Assembly (NCBI GenBank): GCA_028817635.1
Contig: JAPPPH010000491.1
Span: 1 to 6,940, forward strand
Length of the DNA: 6,940 nucleotides
Direction: 5' to 3'
Origin: Verrucomicrobiales bacterium
GTDB taxonomy: Bacteria > Verrucomicrobiota > Verrucomicrobiia > Limisphaerales > UBA1096
The translations under genes and the position numbers were made by a program. Shown here piece by piece: positions 1 through 6,160 of this stretch. Each line of letters begins with the position of its first letter. The first letter of the stretch is position 1. The notes under the pieces are model-generated. The model saw nothing but the letters and a program-made list of their open reading frames with translations. It was not told where the DNA came from and did not search any database.

Positions 1-2
1 CG

Positions 3-1637
3 GGCTGGGTTCAGCTCGACCAAAAGGCAGTGGGCGAAGCGCAGGAAGCGATGGCGGATCTGGGCGTGGATGGCCTGACGCCGATCGAACAAAAGATCGG
101 GCTCGAGCAGGCGGCACACCTTGACGAGGAGGGCTTGGCCAAGTTTGTGCCCACGGAAGAACTTGAGGAATTGCGCGGCCGTCTGGATGAGTTCGAGGGC
201 GTCGATGCGACTGAGCTTCCGGAGAATATTTGTGCGGAACTACGTCCTTACCAAAAGGACGGTTTCAACTTTCTCTGCCACTTGGCCAAGCTCAAGCTGG
301 GTGGCATCTTGGCGGACGACATGGGCTTGGGTAAAACCCTGCAGACGTTGACGTGGTTGTCTTGGCTGAAGGCCAACCGCAGGAAGAATGCCAAACCCAA
401 GCCGGCACTGGTCATCTGCCCGGCCTCAGTGCTGCACAACTGGAGGCGTGAGTCGGAAAAGTTTACGCCGGACATGAAGGTGCTCGTGCTGGAGAGTGGC
501 CAAGCGCGTCACAACCTGCGGAAGTTTATCCCCGAGCACGACATCGTCGTGACCAACTATTCCATTCTACGCCGCGACCTGGACGACTTGGCCAAGTTTG
601 CGTTTCGCGCCGTGGTTCTGGACGAGGCGCAATTCATCAAGAATCCCGGCGCGCAGGTAACCAAGTCGGTCAAGCAACTCAAGGCCGATCACAAGCTGGC
701 GCTCACCGGTACGCCGATCGAAAACCGGATGCTCGACCTCTGGAGTATCGTTGATTTCATTCAGCCGAACTATCTCGGGAACCAGGAGCACTTCGGCCAG
801 ACGTACGACCTGAAGGTCGCGGAGAAGGAGGAGGGCGCCGCGCGGATTGCCCGTCGCAAACTCTCTGCCAAGTTGCGCCCGCTTTTGTTGCGCCGAATTA
901 AAAAACAGGTGGCGAAGGATTTGCCGGATCGAGTCGAACAGCGTTTGGACTGCGAGTTGCCGGAGGAACAACGAAAACTTTACCTCGCGGAGTTGAAGCG
1001 AAGCCGCGAGCAGGTGATGAAGGCGGTTAAGCAGAAGGGCATCGCCAAGAGCAAAATGCACGTCCTCGCGGCGCTCACCCGTCTTCGGCAAATCTGTTGT
1101 CATCCCGGTCTCGTGGGTAGCGACACCGGTTCGGGTAAGATGGATACGTTGTTCGAGTTGGTCGAACCGCTGCTCGAGGAGGGGCACAAGGTGCTCATCT
1201 TCAGCCAGTTCGTCCGCATGCTGCAGATTCTCGAGAAGCAGTGTGAGGATCGCGAGATTCCGACCTTCCTGTTGACAGGCGAAACCAAAAACAGACAGGA
1301 GATCGTGAACCAGTTTCAAGAGGACGAGTCGCCTTCGGTTTTCCTCCTCAGCCTGCGCGCAGCCGGCACAGGTCTGAACCTGACGAGCGCCAGTTACGTG
1401 GTGATATACGATCCGTGGTGGAATCCGGCGGTGGAGGCGCAGGCGATCGACCGAACCCACCGTATCGGCCAGACTGCGACGGTGAACGCCTACAAGATGA
1501 TCTCGCCCGGCACTGTGGAGGAGAAAATCTGGGATCTGCAACAGCAGAAGGCCAAGACGGTTTCGGATGTGCTCGGCGACGACGGCTTTGCCAAGAGCCT
1601 GACGCAAAACGATCTCGAGTACCTTTTCTCCGACTAA
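3..1637 (+). CDS. SNF2-family DEAD/DEAH-like helicase/ATPase, C-terminal part (5' end outside window)
   Basis: The gene encodes an ATP-dependent DNA translocase of the bacterial SNF2 (Rad54/HepA-like) group, presumably acting on nucleoprotein in the cytoplasm. The reading frame is open to the left edge, so the start is missing; the GTG at 30 is only the first start-like codon in view. All SNF2 core motifs are present in order: the LRPYQ lead-in at about 237-251, Walker A DMGLGKT at 318-338, VICPASVLHNW at about 414-446, Walker B DEAQ at 621-632, LTGTPIEN at 702-725, the RLRQICCHP element at about 1080-1106, KVLIFSQF at about 1188-1211, the GTGLNL region at about 1365-1382, and motif VI QAIDRTHRIGQ at 1440-1472. 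Both RecA lobes are therefore intact. Bacterial members often have an N-terminal SWIM zinc finger and associated domain, which would lie upstream. DEAQ in place of DEAH is normal for this family. The substrate and role are unknown. The next gene starts 29 bases downstream. Confidence 0.95.
   Translation, partial: GWVQLDQKAVGEAQEAMADLGVDGLTPIEQKIGLEQAAHLDEEGLAKFVPTEELEELRGRLDEFEGVDATELPENICAELRPYQKDGFNFLCHLAKLKLGGILADDMGLGKTLQTLTWLSWLKANRRKNAKPKPALVICPASVLHNWRRESEKFTPDMKVLVLESGQARHNLRKFIPEHDIVVTNYSILRRDLDDLAKFAFRAVVLDEAQFIKNPGAQVTKSVKQLKADHKLALTGTPIENRMLDLWSIVDFIQPNYLGNQEHFGQTYDLKVAEKEEGAARIARRKLSAKLRPLLLRRIKKQVAKDLPDRVEQRLDCELPEEQRKLYLAELKRSREQVMKAVKQKGIAKSKMHVLAALTRLRQICCHPGLVGSDTGSGKMDTLFELVEPLLEEGHKVLIFSQFVRMLQILEKQCEDREIPTFLLTGETKNRQEIVNQFQEDESPSVFLLSLRAAGTGLNLTSASYVVIYDPWWNPAVEAQAIDRTHRIGQTATVNAYKMISPGTVEEKIWDLQQQKAKTVSDVLGDDGFAKSLTQNDLEYLFSD
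134..143. repeat. 10-base palindrome core CTTGGCCAAG in SNF2 gene
   Basis: Core copy inside the SNF2 coding region, read as LAK within GLAKF. It shares the core of the longer palindromes. Confidence 0.7.
281..290. repeat. 10-base palindrome core CTTGGCCAAG in SNF2 gene
   Basis: Second core copy in the SNF2 gene, read as LAK within HLAKLK, followed by a C as in the longer form. Confidence 0.7.
587..596. repeat. 10-base palindrome core CTTGGCCAAG in SNF2 gene
   Basis: Third core copy in the SNF2 gene, read as LAK within DLAKF. Confidence 0.7.
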
Positions 1638-1638
1638 A

Positions 1639-1657
1639 CCAAGCGCTTGGCCAAGCG
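1639..1657. repeat. Palindrome copy 1 (intergenic, compound)
   Basis: A perfect 14-base CGCTTGGCCAAGCG lies at 1644-1657. A second overlapping palindrome, CCAAGCGCTTGG, lies at 1639-1650, so the site reads as one and a half repeat units. It fills most of the gap between the SNF2 stop (1637) and the zinc dehydrogenase start (1667). No T-tract follows, so a classical intrinsic terminator is unlikely. Confidence 0.9.
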
Positions 1658-1666
1658 GGAATTTTC

Positions 1667-2692
1667 ATGAAAGCAATTGTACTGGAAAAGCCGGAGCAGT
1701 TTGTCACGGCAGATATCGAAACGCCGGGCCAACCGGGTGTAGGGGAGGCGTTGGTGCGGGTGCATCGTGTCGGGATTTGCGGGACGGATGTTTCCGGTTA
1801 CCTCGGCAAGATGCCATTTTTCACCTATCCGGTCGTGCCGGGGCATGAGCTCGGGGTGGAAGTGGTCGAGGTCGGCGAGGGCGTGGAAAACGTCAAGCCG
1901 GGCGATCGTTGCTCCGTCGAGCCGTACATGAATTGCCAGGAATGTTTTGCCTGCCGCAACGGCAACACCAACTGTTGCGAGTCACTCGAAGTGATTGGCG
2001 TGCACAAGGACGGCGGCATGTGCGAGGAGTTCGTGCTGCCGGCACGCAAGCTGCACCCGTCCGAAAAACTGACGCTTGATCAGTTGGCGCTGGTGGAAAC
2101 GCTGGGCATCGGTTGCCACTGTGTGGACCGTGCGGCGACACGCGAGGGCGAAAAGGTGCTGGTGATCGGCGCCGGGCCAATCGGCTTGGCTGTGATCGAG
2201 TTTTTGAAGGTGGCGAAGGCGGAGATCACCGTAATGGACATGAACGAAACCCGGTTGGCATTCTGCAAGGATCGGTTGGGTGTGGATCATACGGTTGTGT
2301 TCAAGGGCGATGACTCGGAGGTGGGACGATTGAAGGAAGCCAACGGCGGCGAACTGCCAACAACAGTCATCGATGCCACCGGCAGCCATGTCTCAATGTC
2401 GAATGCGTTCCAGTATGCGGCATTCACGGGGCAGGTGGTTTACGTGGGGATCACCACGCAGGAGTTGACCTTCAAGCACGTGACCATCCACCGACCGGAG
2501 TTGACGGTAAAGGCATCGCGAAACGCCGTGCCAAGCGATTTCACACGCATCATCAAGCTGATTGAGGATGGGGTGATCGACACGACGCCGTGGTTATCGC
2601 ACAGCGCCGGTTATGATGAGTTCGTCGATGAATTTCAGAATTGGCTCAAGCCGGAGACCGGCGTCATCAAGGCCATCCTGCACATGACGTAG
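1667..2692 (+). CDS. Zinc-dependent medium-chain alcohol/polyol dehydrogenase (341 aa)
   Basis: This is an NAD(P)-dependent oxidoreductase of the zinc MDR superfamily, sorbitol/threonine dehydrogenase-like, expected to oxidise a secondary alcohol of a sugar, sugar acid or polyol in the cytoplasm. Visible catalytic zinc ligands are C38 (in GICGTD), H60 and E61 (in PGHE), with E144 as a possible further ligand. Structural zinc cysteines are C90, C93, C96 and C104 with the classic spacing. The Rossmann motif GAGPIG covers residues 168-173, and D191 at the end of the next strand suggests NAD rather than NADP. The length is normal for the family. The ATG at 1667 is chosen because MKAIVLEKP is a typical MDR N-terminus and a weak GGGA lies 6 bases before it; an in-frame extension reaches back into the SNF2 gene and is not needed. 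The general type resembles L-galactonate/fuconate-pathway dehydrogenases, but the substrate cannot be read from sequence. It converges on the SDR gene, 18 bases away. Confidence 0.93.
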   Translation: MKAIVLEKPEQFVTADIETPGQPGVGEALVRVHRVGICGTDVSGYLGKMPFFTYPVVPGHELGVEVVEVGEGVENVKPGDRCSVEPYMNCQECFACRNGNTNCCESLEVIGVHKDGGMCEEFVLPARKLHPSEKLTLDQLALVETLGIGCHCVDRAATREGEKVLVIGAGPIGLAVIEFLKVAKAEITVMDMNETRLAFCKDRLGVDHTVVFKGDDSEVGRLKEANGGELPTTVIDATGSHVSMSNAFQYAAFTGQVVYVGITTQELTFKHVTIHRPELTVKASRNAVPSDFTRIIKLIEDGVIDTTPWLSHSAGYDEFVDEFQNWLKPETGVIKAILHMT

Positions 2693-2696
2693 GCCG

Positions 2697-2715
2697 CGCT
2701 TGGCTAAGCGTTAGC
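2697..2715. repeat. Palindrome variant between convergent genes, with overlapping inverted repeat
   Basis: CGCTTGGCTAAGCG at 2697-2710 differs from the perfect repeat by one base. It lies between the zinc dehydrogenase stop (2692) and the SDR stop (2711-2713 on the minus strand). An overlapping inverted repeat GCTAA-GCG-TTAGC at 2703-2715 includes the SDR stop codon. Together they could form alternative small hairpins at the convergent ends. There is no T-tract on either side, so a terminator role is only a possibility. Confidence 0.7.
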
Positions 2716-3484
2716 GAACGTACAGCGTGCCGCCGTCCACCGCGAAGGGAGAGCCGGTGATGAACGACGCCTCATCGCTACAAAGGAAAACAGCCATCGC
2801 GGCGACCTCTTCCGGTTTGCCCATCCGGCCGACCGGTTGATATTCGGAAAGTTTCCGGAACATTTCCTCCTGATTGTCGGGATAATTCTTCGCGATGAAC
2901 CCATCGACGAACGGCGTGTGAATGCGGCCGGGCTGGATCGCGTTGCAGCGAATGTTGTCGTGCAAATGATCCTTGGCCACGGCATAGGTCATCGCCAAAA
3001 CGCCGCCTTTGCTGGTGCTGTAGGCGAGTCGATCATTGATCGCCATCGTGGCCACGGTGGAGGCGATGTTGACGATTGAGCCGCCGCCGCTCTTGAGCAT
3101 CTGCTGCACGCCCCCCTTGAGGCAGTTGAAAACGCCCTTCAGGTTCACACTCATGACACGATCAAAATCGGCCTCACTCGTGTTGGTGATGTTGCCGACG
3201 TGGGCGATCCCAGCGTTGTTAACGAGGCAGTCCAGCCCCCCGTGGTCGGTGCCCAGTTTGTCGAACACCTCTTGTACGTGGTCGTGTTGGGTGACATCGC
3301 ACTCAACGGCATCTGTCTCGCCGCCCTCGCTTCGAATCTTTTCGACTGTTTCACCGGCAGCCTCGGTGTTGATCTCGAGCACATCCACCCGAGCGCCCTG
3401 CTTGGCGAAAGCCAGCGCGATAGCTTGGCCAATCCCGGAGCCGCCCCCGGTGACCACTGCGTTTTTACCTTTCAGGCTGAACAT
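2711..3484 (-). CDS. Short-chain dehydrogenase/reductase (SDR), sugar or 2-keto-3-deoxy sugar-acid type (257 aa)
   Basis: This is a classical SDR, a cytoplasmic NAD(P)(H) oxidoreductase. The cofactor motif T12-G13-G14-G15-S16-G17-I18-G19 opens the protein, E37 at the end of strand 2 favours NAD, D63 follows in the CDVT motif, and NNAG is at 89-92. The catalytic tetrad is N114, S142, Y155 and K159. The PGRIHTP segment at 185-191 and the C-terminal FITG...DGG segment are also typical. The ATG at 3484 gives the standard MFSLKGKNAVVTGG start; a longer in-frame reading toward 3661 would enter the dehydratase gene and is rejected. No strong ribosome-binding site is seen. By memory of family members, the C-terminal half resembles SDRs found in L-fucose and other non-phosphorylative sugar pathways, where they oxidise the sugar or the 2-keto-3-deoxy acid. 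It does not look much like Caulobacter D-xylose dehydrogenase XylB. It is divergent from xylD and convergent with the zinc dehydrogenase, which supports a role in the same pathway. The exact substrate is unknown. Confidence 0.93.
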   Translation of the reverse strand: MFSLKGKNAVVTGGGSGIGQAIALAFAKQGARVDVLEINTEAAGETVEKIRSEGGETDAVECDVTQHDHVQEVFDKLGTDHGGLDCLVNNAGIAHVGNITNTSEADFDRVMSVNLKGVFNCLKGGVQQMLKSGGGSIVNIASTVATMAINDRLAYSTSKGGVLAMTYAVAKDHLHDNIRCNAIQPGRIHTPFVDGFIAKNYPDNQEEMFRKLSEYQPVGRMGKPEEVAAMAVFLCSDEASFITGSPFAVDGGTLYVR

Positions 3485-3495
3485 GCGCGGCAATG

Positions 3496-3511
3496 TCTCC
3501 GAGACCGGAGA
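3496..3511. repeat. Inverted repeat TCTCCG-AGAC-CGGAGA near SDR start
   Basis: A perfect 6-base stem with a 4-base loop lies 11 bases upstream of the SDR ATG on the minus strand. It could be an operator or a leader hairpin in the SDR transcript, and could mask or replace a ribosome-binding site (GGAG lies in its minus-strand arm). It is short enough to arise by chance. Confidence 0.4.
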
Positions 3512-3527
3512 GCAAGGCAAGCCACAA

Positions 3528-3541
3528 CGCTTGGCCAAGCG
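3528..3541. repeat. Palindrome copy 2 (divergent promoter region)
   Basis: A perfect CGCTTGGCCAAGCG lies 43 bases upstream of the SDR start (minus strand) and 43 bases upstream of the xylD ATG, about midway between the two divergent genes. Its start is 42 bases from the start of the next copy. Confidence 0.9.
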
Positions 3542-3552
3542 CTGCTGACAGA

Positions 3553-3561
3553 GGGGGAGGG
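3553..3561 (+). promoter_or_regulatory. Shine-Dalgarno-like stretch GGGGGAGGG before xylD
   Basis: This is the strongest ribosome-binding-like stretch in the window. It ends 23 bases before the ATG at 3585, which is too far for normal use, but 11 bases before the in-frame TTG at 3573. The palindrome at 3570-3583 separates it from the ATG. Either TTG is the real start, or folding of the palindrome in the mRNA shortens the spacing, or the stretch is not used. Confidence 0.4.
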
Positions 3562-3569
3562 ATCGCTTA

Positions 3570-3583
3570 CGCTTGGCCAAGCG
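3570..3583. repeat. Palindrome copy 3 (immediately before xylD ATG)
   Basis: A perfect CGCTTGGCCAAGCG ends 1 base before the xylD ATG at 3585 and sits between the purine-rich stretch at 3553-3561 and the start codon. An in-frame TTG (3573) lies inside it. Confidence 0.9.
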
Positions 3584-3584
3584 C

Positions 3585-5369
3585 ATGAGTGATTCGGATA
3601 AAACGACCAAGCGACTAAGGAGTGAGGAGTGGTTCAACAACCCGGCCCACCCGGATGGCACGGTGATCTACATCGAACGTTTCCTGAACTATGGCATCAC
3701 GCCGGAGGAGTTGCGGGCCGGCAAGCCGATCATCGGGATTGCTCAGGTCGGCAACGATATTTCCCCCTGCAACCGGGGGCATCTCGAAACGGTGGAACGA
3801 GTCAAGGCTGGTATCCGTGATGGGGGCGGCATCCCGTTCGTTTTTCCGGTGCATCCCATTCAGGAAAGCTGCCGGCGGCCGGCGGCGGCGTTGGATCGCA
3901 ACTTGGCCTACATCGGGATTGTCGAGGTACTGCACGGTTACCCGTTTGACGGCGTGGTACTAACGACCGGCTGCGACAAAACGACACCGGCCTGCCTGAT
4001 GGCTGCTGCCACGATGAATCTGCCGGCGATCGTGCAGTCGGGTGGGCCGATGCTGGACGGTTGGTACAACGGTGAATTGGCCGGCTCCGGGACGATGGTG
4101 TGGGAGGGGAACAAGTTGCTGGCCGAGGGGAAGATCGACATGGAGGAATTTCTCGAGCAGGTGGCCGCCTCGACGCCGAGCGTGGGGCACTGCAACACGA
4201 TGGGAACCGCCCTGTCGATGAACTCACTGGCGGAGGCGCTGGGAATGTCGCTGCCGGGTTGCGCCTCGATCCCGGCGGCCTATCGTGAGCGTGGACAGAT
4301 GGCCTACCGTACCGGCAAACGAATCGTCGACATGGTTCATGAGGATTTAACTCCGAGCAAGGTGATGACTCGTAAGGCGTTCGAAAATGCGATCATTGTC
4401 AACACGGCGATCGGGGGGTCGACGAACTGCCCGGTGCACCTGACGGCGATCGCGCGTCACCTCGGTGTGGAGTTAACCCTGCAGGATTGGCAGGACGTGG
4501 GGTACGATGTGCCGTTGCTGGTGAATTGTCAGCCGGCGGGTAAGTTTCTCGGCGAATCGTATCACCGCGCGGGCGGAGTGCCGGGCGTGTTTCGTGAACT
4601 GCTTGATGCGGGGAGGATTCATGGCGACGCGATGACGGTTTCAGGAAAATCAGTCGCAGAAAATCACGAGAAAACGCCAAGCCCGAACCGCGAAGTCATT
4701 TATGCCTACGACAAACCGCTGAAGGAGAAGGCTGGTTTTCTGGTGTTGAAGGGCAACCTCTTCGACGCCGGTCTGATCAAGACCTGCGTGGTGAGCGACG
4801 ATTTTCGCGCACGTTACCTTTCCGAGCCAGGTAATGAAAACGTGTTCGTCTCGCGGGTGATCGTTTTTGAGGGGCCGGAGGATTATCGCGAGCGGATCAA
4901 CGACCCGGCGTTGGGGATCGACGATTCCTGCATGTTGGCCATCAGGGGCTGTGGGCCAATCGGGTATCCGGGTTCCGGTGAAGTGGTGAATATGCAGCCG
5001 CCGGATTACCTGCTGAAGGAGGGCATCCGTACGCTTCCGACGATGGGGGACGGACGCCAAAGCGGCACCTCGGCCAGTCCGAGCATCCTAAACATCGCGC
5101 CCGAGTCGGCGGCCGGGGGCAATCTCGCGCTACTCGAGACCGGTGATGAAGTGAGGGTGGATTTAAACGAGTGCCGGGTGGATCTGCTGGTTTCGGATGA
5201 GGAATTGGCCAAACGCCGCGAGAATTTCACGGCGCCGGAGATTCGGCACCAGACCCCGTGGCAGGAAATTTATCGGGGTTGCGTGGGGCAACTCGACACC
5301 GGTGGCTGTCTTGAGTTGGCCACCCGCTACCAGAATGTCGGGCAGGATCATCCGCGGCATTATCATTGA
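3585..5369 (+). CDS. xylD: IlvD/Edd-family sugar-acid dehydratase, probable D-xylonate dehydratase (594 aa)
   Basis: The enzyme removes water from a sugar acid, probably D-xylonate, giving 2-keto-3-deoxy-D-xylonate in the non-phosphorylative pentose pathway (EC 4.2.1.82 if correct). Iron-sulfur cysteines expected for the family are C62 (in SPCN), C130 (in TGCDKTTP) and C203 (in GHCNTMGT). K132 matches the metal-site lysine, and S493 in the DGRQSGT segment matches the catalytic serine of structurally studied pentonate dehydratases. The length, the segment GITPEELRAGKPIIG near 37-51, the GGPMLDGW motif at 153-160 and the C-terminal TPWQEIYR...QLDTGG...PRHYH closely follow the Caulobacter XylD type from memory; no alignment was run. 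L-arabinonate, L-fuconate or D-gluconate type activity cannot be excluded. ATG 3585 is preferred. A TTG at 3573, four codons earlier, is in frame and better spaced from the purine-rich GGGGGAGGG at 3553-3561, so the start is somewhat uncertain. The gene is divergent from the SDR gene. Confidence 0.88.
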   Translation: MSDSDKTTKRLRSEEWFNNPAHPDGTVIYIERFLNYGITPEELRAGKPIIGIAQVGNDISPCNRGHLETVERVKAGIRDGGGIPFVFPVHPIQESCRRPAAALDRNLAYIGIVEVLHGYPFDGVVLTTGCDKTTPACLMAAATMNLPAIVQSGGPMLDGWYNGELAGSGTMVWEGNKLLAEGKIDMEEFLEQVAASTPSVGHCNTMGTALSMNSLAEALGMSLPGCASIPAAYRERGQMAYRTGKRIVDMVHEDLTPSKVMTRKAFENAIIVNTAIGGSTNCPVHLTAIARHLGVELTLQDWQDVGYDVPLLVNCQPAGKFLGESYHRAGGVPGVFRELLDAGRIHGDAMTVSGKSVAENHEKTPSPNREVIYAYDKPLKEKAGFLVLKGNLFDAGLIKTCVVSDDFRARYLSEPGNENVFVSRVIVFEGPEDYRERINDPALGIDDSCMLAIRGCGPIGYPGSGEVVNMQPPDYLLKEGIRTLPTMGDGRQSGTSASPSILNIAPESAAGGNLALLETGDEVRVDLNECRVDLLVSDEELAKRRENFTAPEIRHQTPWQEIYRGCVGQLDTGGCLELATRYQNVGQDHPRHYH

Positions 5370-5376
5370 GTTGAGC

Positions 5377-5389
5377 ACCGTGAGACGGT
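5377..5389. repeat. Small inverted repeat ACCGT-GAG-ACGGT between xylD and rph
   Basis: A perfect 5-base stem with a 3-base loop in the 33-base gap before rph. No T-tract follows, so it is not a typical terminator. It may be chance. Confidence 0.25.
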
Positions 5390-5402
5390 ACGTTGCGCGC
5401 CC

Positions 5403-6155
5403 ATGAGCGACGAAGCTTCAGGTTCCAAACAACGTCCCGACGGCCGGGCAGCGGACGAACTCCGCACGGTCACATTCAAGAACAACATCGCCCCGCACGC
5501 CACCGGCTCGACCTTGATCGAGTGGGGCGACACTCGTGTCATCTGCTGTGCCACCATCGAGGAGGAAGTGCCGCGCTGGATGAAGGCGCAGGGTGTCGAG
5601 GGCGGTTGGATCACGGCCGAATATTCCATGCTGCCTTACTCCACGCTGGACCGCAAACGCCGCGACAGCTCCAAAGGCAAAATCGATGGACGCTCACAGG
5701 AAATTCAGCGGTTGATCGGTCGTTCCATGCGCGCAGCGCTGGATCTTGCCAAGATCGGGCCGCGCACTGTTTGGATCGACTGTGACGTGTTGCAGGCTGA
5801 CGGCGGGACGCGCACTGCTTCCATCACCGGCGGGTACGTTGCACTTTCACTCGCCTTGGCTAAGCTAAAGGCGGACGGCTTGCTAAGCGTCGATCCGATC
5901 GTTTCGCCGGTTGCCGCAGTGAGTGTCGGCGTGGTCAACGATATGCCGATTCTGGATTTGCCGTACGTCGAGGACGTCGCTGCCGAGGTGGACATGAACC
6001 TGGTCATGAATGCCGAGGGTGAATTCATCGAGCTTCAGGGTACGGGCGAGAAGGACACGTTCAGCGATGCGGAGCTTGCCGCCATGTTGACTCATGGTCG
6101 CAAGGGCATTAGTGAGTTGCTTGAGTTGCAGAAGGCCGCGATCGCGGCCGGCTAA
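5403..6155 (+). CDS. rph: Ribonuclease PH, tRNA nucleotidyltransferase (250 aa)
   Basis: RNase PH trims the 3' ends of precursor tRNAs by phosphorolysis, using inorganic phosphate and releasing nucleoside diphosphates; it normally works as a hexameric ring in the cytoplasm. The N-terminal RPDGR...DELR motif is at 11-21. The WGDTRV strand is at 41-46, TAEYSMLP at 71-78, GRSQEIQRLIGRS at 96-108 and DCDVLQADGGTRTASITGG at 126-144. R137 in GGTRTA is the expected phosphate-binding arginine, and D185 and D191 (LDLPYVED) match the catalytic aspartate pair. AEVDMN follows, then ELQGTGE at 210-216 and the C-terminal Leu-rich helix. The length of 250 is close to the usual 240-260. ATG 5403 sits 33 bases after the dehydratase stop with no clear Shine-Dalgarno motif. 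The gene is often followed by rdgB in other bacteria, but here it is followed after 5 bases by a phosphatase gene, which is probably co-transcribed. Confidence 0.97.
   Translation: MSDEASGSKQRPDGRAADELRTVTFKNNIAPHATGSTLIEWGDTRVICCATIEEEVPRWMKAQGVEGGWITAEYSMLPYSTLDRKRRDSSKGKIDGRSQEIQRLIGRSMRAALDLAKIGPRTVWIDCDVLQADGGTRTASITGGYVALSLALAKLKADGLLSVDPIVSPVAAVSVGVVNDMPILDLPYVEDVAAEVDMNLVMNAEGEFIELQGTGEKDTFSDAELAAMLTHGRKGISELLELQKAAIAAG
5855..5864. repeat. Variant core CTTGGCTAAG in rph
   Basis: This is the same one-base variant core as at 2699-2708, here within rph and read as LAK. A looser relative, GCTTGCTAAGC, follows at about 5878-5888. It is a weaker member of the repeat family. Confidence 0.45.
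6134..6149. repeat. 16-base GC-rich palindrome at the 3' end of rph
   Basis: GGCCGCGATCGCGGCC is a perfect palindrome that ends 3 bases before the rph TAA, coding for the Ala-rich tail AAIAA. In RNA it could fold as a 6-base GC stem with a GATC loop just before the phosphatase start. It may also be a by-product of Ala codons. Confidence 0.5.
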
Positions 6156-6160
6156 CGTTC

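Larger units (their letters stand above)
3485..3584. promoter_or_regulatory. Divergent SDR/xylD intergenic control region
   Basis: This 100-base gap must hold the start signals of both the SDR gene (minus) and xylD (plus). It contains two perfect 14-base palindromes (3528-3541 and 3570-3583) and a 16-base inverted repeat at 3496-3511. I could not identify convincing -35/-10 boxes on either strand. Palindromes in a shared promoter of catabolic genes are a common place for a dimeric repressor or activator, but the same palindrome elsewhere in coding sequence argues for a more general role. Confidence 0.6.

Noticed and set aside
567..1607. A long (346-codon) open frame on the minus strand inside the SNF2 gene
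   Set aside because: It overlaps a complete set of SNF2 helicase motifs on the plus strand, shows no recognisable domain, and long antisense open frames are common in GC-rich coding DNA.
1639..1657. Intrinsic terminator after the SNF2 gene
   Set aside because: The palindrome can fold only into a short stem and no T-run follows; the same sequence also occurs within coding genes.
1415..1666. An 84-codon N-terminal extension of the zinc dehydrogenase frame
   Set aside because: It overlaps the SNF2 motif VI region in another frame and has no MDR-like sequence; the ATG at 1667 gives a normal family N-terminus.
3528..3583. CRISPR-like repeat-spacer unit (two identical 14-mers 28 bases apart)
   Set aside because: The repeats are too short, only two in tandem, perfectly palindromic, and the same 14-mer is dispersed elsewhere in the window.
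3036..3592. Plus-strand open frames overlapping the SDR gene
   Set aside because: They are shadows of the minus-strand SDR, which carries a complete cofactor and catalytic motif set.
3485..3661. N-terminal extension of the SDR frame on the minus strand
   Set aside because: It runs into the xylD coding region, while the ATG at 3484 begins the canonical SDR nucleotide-binding fold.
4446..4453. GCGATCGC octamer (cyanobacterial HIP1 core), also inside 6134-6149
   Set aside because: Only two copies were noticed, both in GC-rich coding sequence, and nothing else suggests a cyanobacterium; no enrichment is claimed.
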